Part shown: positions 6,052 to 8,285 of the stretch, piece after piece
How the letters are laid out: each line of letters starts with the position of its first letter
How positions within the stretch are numbered: the first letter of the stretch is position 1
Assembly (NCBI GenBank): GCA_016795125.1
Contig: JAEUIG010000428.1
Location: 1 to 8,285 of the forward strand
Direction of reading: 5' to 3'
Origin: Planctomycetaceae bacterium
GTDB taxonomy: Bacteria; Planctomycetota; Planctomycetia; Planctomycetales; Planctomycetaceae
DNA: 8,285 nucleotides
Position numbers and translations under genes: made by a program
Notes under the pieces: model-generated
Databases searched by the model: none
Seen by the model: the letters and a program-made list of their open reading frames with translations, nothing else
What the model was told of the DNA's origin: nothing

Positions 6052-6191
6052 GGGAGCGCGGAACACGGACGTCGAAGCACGGGAACCGCGAAATTAGCGA
6101 AAACGGCGGACGAAAACACCAGTCAGACAAAGCAGTGATGGCGAATGGCGCAATCGCTGTCACGCGGGATATTCGCCTGGGCCCTCTTCTG

Positions 6192-7802
6192 TTACCGGCC
6201 GTCGCGGAGCATTTCTCTGGCGGCGTTGCGTCCGCAGGCTCCCATCACGCCGCCGCCTGGATGCGCAGCGCTGCCGCAGATGTACAGCCGCCCGACCGGC
6301 GTGCGGTAGTCGCTCCAGCCGGGCACCGGACGCAGGTTGAACAACTGGTGCAGGCTGACCGCGCCCTGAAAGATATTGCCGCCAGTCAGGCCGAACGTCC
6401 GTTCGAGGTCGACCGGCGTCAGCACCTGGCGGTGGACGATCGACGCGGGAAAGTTCGGCGCATACCGGGCGACTTCGGCGATGCAGCGATCGGCGAACTC
6501 GTCTTTGCAGGCGTCCCAGTCCCCCTTCGCCAGCCGGTACGGCGCGTACTGGACGAACATCGAGATGACGTGATGCCCGGGCGGCGCGAGGGTTCTATCG
6601 ACTGTGCTGGGAATGGTCATCTCAATCACGGGATGCTGCGACGGCTCGCCGTACTTGGCGTCGTCGTACGCACGCTCGATGTATTCCGGAGTCGCGCCAA
6701 TGTGGATCGTCCCGCGATGCTGCGGTCCGATGTCCGTCCCGCGCAGGCAGGCGAAGTCCGGCAACTCGCGGACGGCCAGGTTGATCTTCAGCGATGCGCT
6801 CGCATAGTCGATCCGCTGCACGGCGCGCGTGAAGCCTTCCGGCAGATGTGCGTCGCCGACGAGCCGCAGAAACGTCTGATTGGCATCAACGCAGCTCGCG
6901 ACGGTTCTTGCGGAGAGCATTTCTCCGGAAGCGAGCTGGACGCCGGACGCGTTCCCGCCGTGCACGACGATCCGCTCGACGGCGGCGTTTGTGCGAATCT
7001 CGACGCCGCGTTCGCGCGCGGCGGCGGCCAGCGCGTTCGACAGTCCTCCCATGCCTCCCTGCACGTAGCCCCAGACTCCGCGTGCGCCGCCGGACGAGCC
7101 CATGACGTGATGCAGCAGCACGTAGGCCGTCCCGGGTGCCGAGGGTGGCTGAAATGTGCCGATGATGGCGTCGGTGGCGAGCGTCCCCTTCAGCACGTCC
7201 GACTCGAACCACCGGTCGAGGATCGTCTTCGCCGGTCCAGCCAGCATCTCCAGCGCTTCCGGCAGGTCGTCGCCGAGTCCGCGCAACGTCCCGAGCAAGC
7301 CCAGCGCATCCTTGCCGGCCTTCAGCTTGTGCAGCAGCGAGGTGTGCCGCCACGAATCGGGCAGCGGCAGTGGATCGACCGGGGTGTGTGACAGGATCGG
7401 CTCGAGATGCTCGGCGATGCGTGTCAGCAGGGCCTCGTAGCGGGGATAGGCGTCGGCGTCGCGCGTCGAGAACTTCGCGATCTCTCGGCGATTCGAGTCT
7501 CCGTCCGGACCGAGGAGCAGGTAGCGGCCGTCTTCCAGCGGGGTAAACGACGACGGGTTGCGCGGCAGGACCTTATAGCCGTGCCGTTCCAGGTCGAGGT
7601 CGCGTTCGATGTCCGGCAGCAGCAGGCTGACGACGTAGGCGGCAGTCGACACCATGTAGCCGGGCCACGGCTCTTCGGTGACGCAGCACCCGCCGACCAG
7701 CGGGCGGCGTTCGAGGACAAGGACTTTCCAGCCGCGCTGAGCGAGGTCGCAGGCGCAGACCAGTGCGTTATGCCCGGCCCCGACGATGATGCAGTCGTAC
7801 AT
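6192..7802 (-). CDS. FAD-dependent oxidoreductase, PYROXD2/phytoene desaturase-like
   Basis: The product is 536 residues from the ATG at 7802. The N-terminus MYDCIIVGAGHNALVCA is an FAD-binding Rossmann fold, followed by VLVLERRPLVGGCCVTEE at about 27-44. The C-terminal FAD motif is RLYICGSAAHPGGGVMGACG at about 505-523, just after FQGAVSLHQLFNLRPVPGW. This pairing is typical of the PYROXD2-like branch of the phytoene-desaturase/amine-oxidase superfamily. The reaction is not known for most bacterial members; a carotenoid desaturase role is not supported because no carotenoid genes are nearby. A longer frame opens with TTG at 7895, but its extra 31 residues translate the intergenic repeat and would overlap the preceding gene's stop, and the Rossmann fold normally starts within a few residues of the initiator, so the ATG is chosen. 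No Shine-Dalgarno precedes it. It lies 71 bp after the Gfo/Idh gene on the same strand. Confidence 0.92.
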   Translation of the reverse strand: MYDCIIVGAGHNALVCACDLAQRGWKVLVLERRPLVGGCCVTEEPWPGYMVSTAAYVVSLLLPDIERDLDLERHGYKVLPRNPSSFTPLEDGRYLLLGPDGDSNRREIAKFSTRDADAYPRYEALLTRIAEHLEPILSHTPVDPLPLPDSWRHTSLLHKLKAGKDALGLLGTLRGLGDDLPEALEMLAGPAKTILDRWFESDVLKGTLATDAIIGTFQPPSAPGTAYVLLHHVMGSSGGARGVWGYVQGGMGGLSNALAAAARERGVEIRTNAAVERIVVHGGNASGVQLASGEMLSARTVASCVDANQTFLRLVGDAHLPEGFTRAVQRIDYASASLKINLAVRELPDFACLRGTDIGPQHRGTIHIGATPEYIERAYDDAKYGEPSQHPVIEMTIPSTVDRTLAPPGHHVISMFVQYAPYRLAKGDWDACKDEFADRCIAEVARYAPNFPASIVHRQVLTPVDLERTFGLTGGNIFQGAVSLHQLFNLRPVPGWSDYRTPVGRLYICGSAAHPGGGVMGACGRNAAREMLRDGR

Positions 7803-7837
7803 GGGGCCGGGAAGAGCGTTGGATTTCGAATATTGTG

Positions 7838-7855
7838 GTGGCGAAACCGCAAGCG
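7838..7855 (+). repeat. Copy 2 of an 18-nt dispersed sequence (gtggcgaaaccgcaagcg)
   Basis: This is identical to the reverse complement of 3878-3895. It lies in the 71-bp gap between the Gfo/Idh and FAD-oxidoreductase genes. Relative to the neighbouring genes it is in the opposite orientation to copy 1, which argues against a shared promoter or leader and for a mobile or palindromic-type repeat. Confidence 0.6.
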
Positions 7856-7873
7856 AGATTGGGGAAACTGCCG

Positions 7874-8285
7874 CTAGGCGAGCGGAATGCCCCAAGGCAC
7901 GCGATATTCGATCGCCGCGAGCGCATTTGCTTCGCCGTCCCAGCCGAATCCCATGCTGGCCGGGTCGAACGCGACTTCGCGGCCCAGCCTGTGGGACAGG
8001 TTGCCGAGGTGGCAGAGCGTCGAACTGAGCTGGCCGACGTCGATATCCGCCGCGGGCGTGGTGCGCGACCTGATGCTGTCGATGAAGTTCCGCAGGTGGG
8101 GCGTCTGAGAGTCGGTCGCATCGCCGGCCAGGCTGTTGCGACGGCCATAGATCTTCCAGCCGCCGCGATCGACGATCAGCGTGCCGTTGTCGCCGTAGAA
8201 GGCGACCGCCGCCGACCGTCCCTCAATTCCGTGGTTCGACCACTGGCGATGTTCCCAGACGATCGACGCGCGCGGGTAGCTGTAC
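7874..8285 (-). CDS. Gfo/Idh/MocA-family oxidoreductase, C-terminal part (5' end outside window)
   Basis: The minus strand is open from the right edge (first full codon at 8284) to a TAG at 7876-7874, giving 136 residues. No initiator is visible because the gene runs off the window. The translation begins YSYPRASIVWEHRQWSNHG, continues through AAVAFYGDNGTLIVDRGGW and ends EYRVPWGIPLA. These are the hallmarks of the C-terminal substrate-binding domain of Gfo/Idh/MocA oxidoreductases of the kind abundant in Planctomycetes, usually exported proteins with an N-terminal NAD(P)-binding Rossmann domain. The Rossmann half, and the conserved Lys of the EKP motif, are outside the window, so the substrate (probably a sugar or cyclitol derivative) cannot be judged. 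It is the first visible gene of the minus-strand series, 71 bp before the FAD oxidoreductase. Confidence 0.88.
   Translation of the reverse strand, partial: YSYPRASIVWEHRQWSNHGIEGRSAAVAFYGDNGTLIVDRGGWKIYGRRNSLAGDATDSQTPHLRNFIDSIRSRTTPAADIDVGQLSSTLCHLGNLSHRLGREVAFDPASMGFGWDGEANALAAIEYRVPWGIPLA

Noticed and set aside
6067..6191. Promoter or repeat upstream of the MBL-fold gene (gcgaaattagcgaaaa at 6088-6103)
   Set aside because: It is only a six-base direct repeat with a 3-base spacer, and no convincing -35/-10 pair could be identified in the 125-bp gap.
5880..7391. Plus-strand open frame of 503 codons across the MBL and FAD-oxidoreductase genes
   Set aside because: It runs antisense through two well-supported genes and the gap between them, and is Arg/Ala-rich with no family features.
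6192..7802. Carotenoid biosynthesis phytoene desaturase (crtI)
   Set aside because: The GAGHNALV start and the AAHPGGGVMGACG end fit the PYROXD2-like branch better, and no other carotenoid genes are in the window.

Overview
The window is GC-rich, densely coding bacterial DNA that most likely comes from a member of the Planctomycetes. Three things suggest this: the gene families (a multi-Asp-box sialidase joined to a LamG/DUF1080-like tail, and a Gfo/Idh/MocA oxidoreductase with a WEHRQW...FYGDNGTLIVD C-terminus); the near absence of Shine-Dalgarno sequences at gene starts; and several short dispersed repeats, including one read in frame as the peptide REGEAPAEP. The taxon is inferred from remembered family features, not from a database search.

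Layout. A plus-strand gene enters from the left edge (1-1137): the C-terminal part of a secreted-type sialidase-like protein. It converges on a block of five minus-strand genes. In transcription order, from the right edge leftwards, these are the C-terminal part of a Gfo/Idh/MocA oxidoreductase (8284-7874), a PYROXD2/phytoene-desaturase-like FAD oxidoreductase (7802-6192), a NAPE-PLD/RomA-like metallo-beta-lactamase-fold hydrolase (6051-5095), a HlyD-type membrane fusion protein (5040-3910) and an ABC ATPase-permease fusion (3808-1559). The gaps between them are about 55-140 bp, so part of the block may be co-transcribed, but no clear promoter is visible.

The HlyD protein and the ABC fusion form the best-supported functional unit: a tripartite-type exporter resembling the YbhG-YbhFS and YhiI-RbbA systems, with one nucleotide-binding domain and one ABC-2 membrane domain in a single chain. 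No outer-membrane partner or second permease is in the window. The other genes look like ordinary metabolic or catabolic genes whose link to the exporter is positional only.

The most unusual content is repetitive DNA. The 421-bp convergent gap (1138-1558) holds at least three different inverted-repeat structures. A near-perfect 82-bp inverted repeat of the same family as the gap sequences lies in frame inside the linker of the ABC fusion gene. A heptamer tandem array sits immediately before the ABC start codon, and an 18-nt sequence is shared between two intergenic gaps about 4 kb apart. I see no CRISPR array, tRNA, rRNA, transposase or clear defence system. Nothing here amounts to a demonstrably new multi-gene system; the repeat insertions and the linker element are the parts that merit a second look.
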